A stretch of DNA of 64,000 nt from Streptomyces marianii (GTDB lineage: Bacteria > Actinomycetota > Actinomycetes > Streptomycetales > Streptomycetaceae). How positions within the stretch are numbered: position 1 is the stretch's first letter; every line of letters begins with the position of its first letter. The notes beneath the pieces were generated by a model. The model was not told the DNA's origin. It was given only the letters and a program-made list of their open reading frames with translations, and did not search any database. Shown piece by piece: positions 62,305-64,000 of the stretch. A program made the position numbers and the translations under genes. The stretch is from assembly GCF_005795905.1 (NCBI RefSeq), contig NZ_VAWE01000001.1:6189001-6253000 (forward strand). The letters are read 5' to 3'.

Positions 62305-62967
62305 TCACGCCGCGCTGAGCGGGAACTCCCGGCCCAGCTCGCGGAACACCGCGCCGTTGAAGTCGAAGGCGCGCCTGCACTCGTCGATGATGCGCTGCTT
62401 CTCGAGGTCGTCCGCGTTCACCGCGTCCAGCAGTTCCCGGTAACCCCGCTTGAACGCGGCCGGGTTGGAGATCTGCTCGAAGACGTAGAAGCGGACCCCG
62501 TCACCCTTGCGGTCGAAGCCCCAGGTGCGCTCGGCCTTGTCGCGGATGACCTGGCCGCCGGAGAGGTCCCCGAGGTACCGGGTGTAGTGGTGGGCCACAT
62601 AGCCCGCCGGCCACGTCCGGGCGCACTCCTCGACCCGGGCCGCGTACGCGGCCGTGGCGGGCAGCGGGCGCAGACCGGCACGCCAGTCCGGCCCGCGCAG
62701 ATGCGCCAGGTCCCGCTGCAGCTCGGCCGCGCGGAACAGCTCCGGCCGGATGAACGGCCCCGCGACCGGGTCGGCATCGAGGGCCCCGGCCGAGTCCTCC
62801 AGCGCCCGGTACACGAACCACAGTTGTTCCGTGTAGCGGGCGTACGCCTCGACCGCCAGCCGGCCGTCGAGCAGATCGCTCATGAAGGTCGACGTCTCCG
62901 CCTCGGTGTGCTGTTCGTGCGACGCGACACGGATCTGGGTCGAGAAGGGCGTGTCCGGCGTGTCCAA
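62305..62967 (-). CDS. Heme oxygenase (biliverdin-producing)
   Basis: The ATG at 62967 gives 220 residues of HmuO/HO-1-type heme oxygenase. The proximal heme ligand region is RVASHEQHTEAE, and the distal signature is YLGDLSGGQVIRDKA. Length is typical. It opens heme to biliverdin, CO and iron. An iron box lies 50 bases upstream, so expression should rise in iron starvation together with efeUOB. Confidence 0.92.
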   Translation of the reverse strand: MDTPDTPFSTQIRVASHEQHTEAETSTFMSDLLDGRLAVEAYARYTEQLWFVYRALEDSAGALDADPVAGPFIRPELFRAAELQRDLAHLRGPDWRAGLRPLPATAAYAARVEECARTWPAGYVAHHYTRYLGDLSGGQVIRDKAERTWGFDRKGDGVRFYVFEQISNPAAFKRGYRELLDAVNADDLEKQRIIDECRRAFDFNGAVFRELGREFPLSAA

Positions 62968-63015
62968 GGCGGGCCTCCGGGGACCGATGGGGACGGGAAC
63001 CAGTGGGATCCTCTT

Positions 63016-63033
63016 ACTTAGGCTTACCTAAGT
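63016..63033 (-). promoter_or_regulatory. Iron box before heme oxygenase gene
   Basis: ACTTAGGCTTACCTAAGT is a 7-4-7 perfect inverted repeat containing TTAGGCTTACCTAA, the core of the DmdR/IdeR iron box. It lies 49 bases before the heme oxygenase start, where it would block its promoter when iron is plentiful. Confidence 0.75.
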
Positions 63034-63082
63034 CAACTGGTTCCCGACGACCTGTCGGTAAAAACGCTACCCAGGATTCGCG

Positions 63083-63940
63083 TCAGGGCAACGTCAGGAT
63101 GTCGGCTCCGGTCTCCGTCACCACCAGCGTGTGCTCGAACTGCGCGGTCCGCTTGCGGTCCTTCGTCACCACGGTCCAGCCGTCGTCCCACATGTCGTAC
63201 TCGTGCGTCCCGAGCGTCAGCATCGGCTCGATGGTGAACGTCATGCCGGGCTGCATCACGGTCGTCGCGTGCGGGCTGTCGTAGTGCGGGATGATCAGGC
63301 CGGAGTGGAACGAGGAGTTGATGCCGTGGCCGGTGAAGTCGCGTACGACGCCGTAGCCGAACCGCTTCGCGTACGACTCGATGACCCGCCCGATGACGTT
63401 GATCTGGCGGCCGGGCCGGACCGCCTTGATCGCGCGGTTGAGTGACTCCCGCGTCCGCTCGACCAGCAGCGCGGACTGCTCGTCCACGTCGCCGCAGAGA
63501 TAGGTGGCGTTGTTGTCGCCGTGCACACCGCCGATGTACGCGGTGACGTCCAGGTTCACGATGTCGCCGTCCCGCAGCACCGTGGAGTCGGGGATGCCGT
63601 GGCAGATGACCTCGTTGAGCGAGGAGCACAGCGACTTGGGGAAGCCCCGGTAGCCGAGCGTCGACGGGTACGCCCCGTGGTCGCACATGAACTCGTGCGC
63701 GACCCGGTCGAGTTCGTCCGTGGTCACCCCGGGGGCGATGAGCTTCGCGGCCTCCTCCATCGCCTGGGCGGCGATTCGGCCCGCGACGCGCATCCTCTCG
63801 ATCGTCTCGGTGTCCTGGATCTCCGGCCCGGTGTACGGCTTGGGCGCGGGCCTCCCGACGTACTCGGGGCGCCGGATGTTTCCGGGTACGGAACGGGTGG
63901 GAGAGAGCTTCCCTGGTACGAGCAGCGACTGGCCAGACAT
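63083..63940 (-). CDS. map: Type I methionine aminopeptidase
   Basis: The 285-residue protein has the actinobacterial N-terminal extension ([20 protein letters not shown], with a proline-rich stretch) and the pita-bread core. The metal ligands are visible in [17 protein letters not shown] (two Asp), [11 protein letters not shown] (His), [12 protein letters not shown] (Glu) and [11 protein letters not shown] (Glu). It removes the initiator methionine from nascent proteins. The length matches the second MetAP commonly found in mycobacteria and streptomycetes. Confidence 0.93.
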   Translation of the reverse strand: MSGQSLLVPGKLSPTRSVPGNIRRPEYVGRPAPKPYTGPEIQDTETIERMRVAGRIAAQAMEEAAKLIAPGVTTDELDRVAHEFMCDHGAYPSTLGYRGFPKSLCSSLNEVICHGIPDSTVLRDGDIVNLDVTAYIGGVHGDNNATYLCGDVDEQSALLVERTRESLNRAIKAVRPGRQINVIGRVIESYAKRFGYGVVRDFTGHGINSSFHSGLIIPHYDSPHATTVMQPGMTFTIEPMLTLGTHEYDMWDDGWTVVTKDRKRTAQFEHTLVVTETGADILTLP

Positions 63941-64000
63941 GCAGCGAGTCTAACCGGGGGTTCCCGGCGCTCCGGGCGCCGGGAACGGCGTCGTTCTCGG

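Noticed and set aside
1..64000. tRNA or rRNA genes and tRNA-linked attachment sites
   Set aside because: No cloverleaf-like or rRNA-like sequence was recognised by eye in the window, including at the borders of the IS-rich region.

Overview
The window looks like about 64 kb of Streptomyces (or close relative) chromosome. It is very GC-rich with GC-biased third codon positions. It also carries mycothiol-enzyme, SapB-era actinobacterial and DmdR/IdeR iron-box hallmarks, long secreted Tat and lipoproteins, and many GTG/TTG starts. I saw no rRNA, tRNA or CRISPR array.

Region 1 (1-13,400) is a single-direction, tightly coupled operon that reads as a small-molecule biosynthetic cluster I cannot match to a named product. 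It encodes the end of a probable FAD/NAD(P)-binding protein, a mycothiol-dependent MDMPI/DinB enzyme, a PhzG/PdxH-like flavin oxidase, a TldD/TldE metalloprotease pair, an MFS exporter, three divergent ATP-grasp ligases, a stand-alone condensation-domain-like protein, and a second PPOX flavoprotein. The last gene is split by an IS4-family element with a clean 10-bp duplication. Removing the element restores the reading frame. Downstream (13,434-15,121) lies a 54-residue secreted peptide gene with its own promoter and hairpin, followed by an HTH-TPR regulator. This could be a peptide-pheromone switch for the cluster.

Region 2 (15,200-39,600) is an IS-laden accessory island. It holds an IS1380-like scrap, an IS3 element split by an IS30 element, two essentially identical inverted IS5 copies (CTAG duplications), a third IS5-type element carrying two passenger genes, and an IS701 element with mismatched flanks. 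Between these lie broken genes: an NB-ARC/TPR ATPase shifted at a 15-G tract, a TniA-like transposase split by IS5, a NocE-like secreted giant with an in-frame TGA, a MacB-type ABC ATPase beheaded by IS elements, and a DrrA/DrrB deletion fusion. Intact genes include a SMI1/KNR4 protein, a lipoprotein, an FtsX-type permease and a TetR regulator.

Region 3 (39,600-64,000) is mostly ordinary chromosome: a GH15 glucanase/trehalase, a secreted protein, a MerR-type regulator behind a long structured leader, an SDR, a PhoD phosphatase, a Bcr/CflA exporter, an Rsm22-type methyltransferase, a dimethylargininase with divergent TetR, a prim-pol protein, the efeUOB iron importer, a PhzF protein, heme oxygenase and methionine aminopeptidase. 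Iron boxes precede efeO and heme oxygenase, which ties these genes into one iron-acquisition theme. Several decayed genes and at least five unrelated GC-rich minisatellites are scattered through this part.
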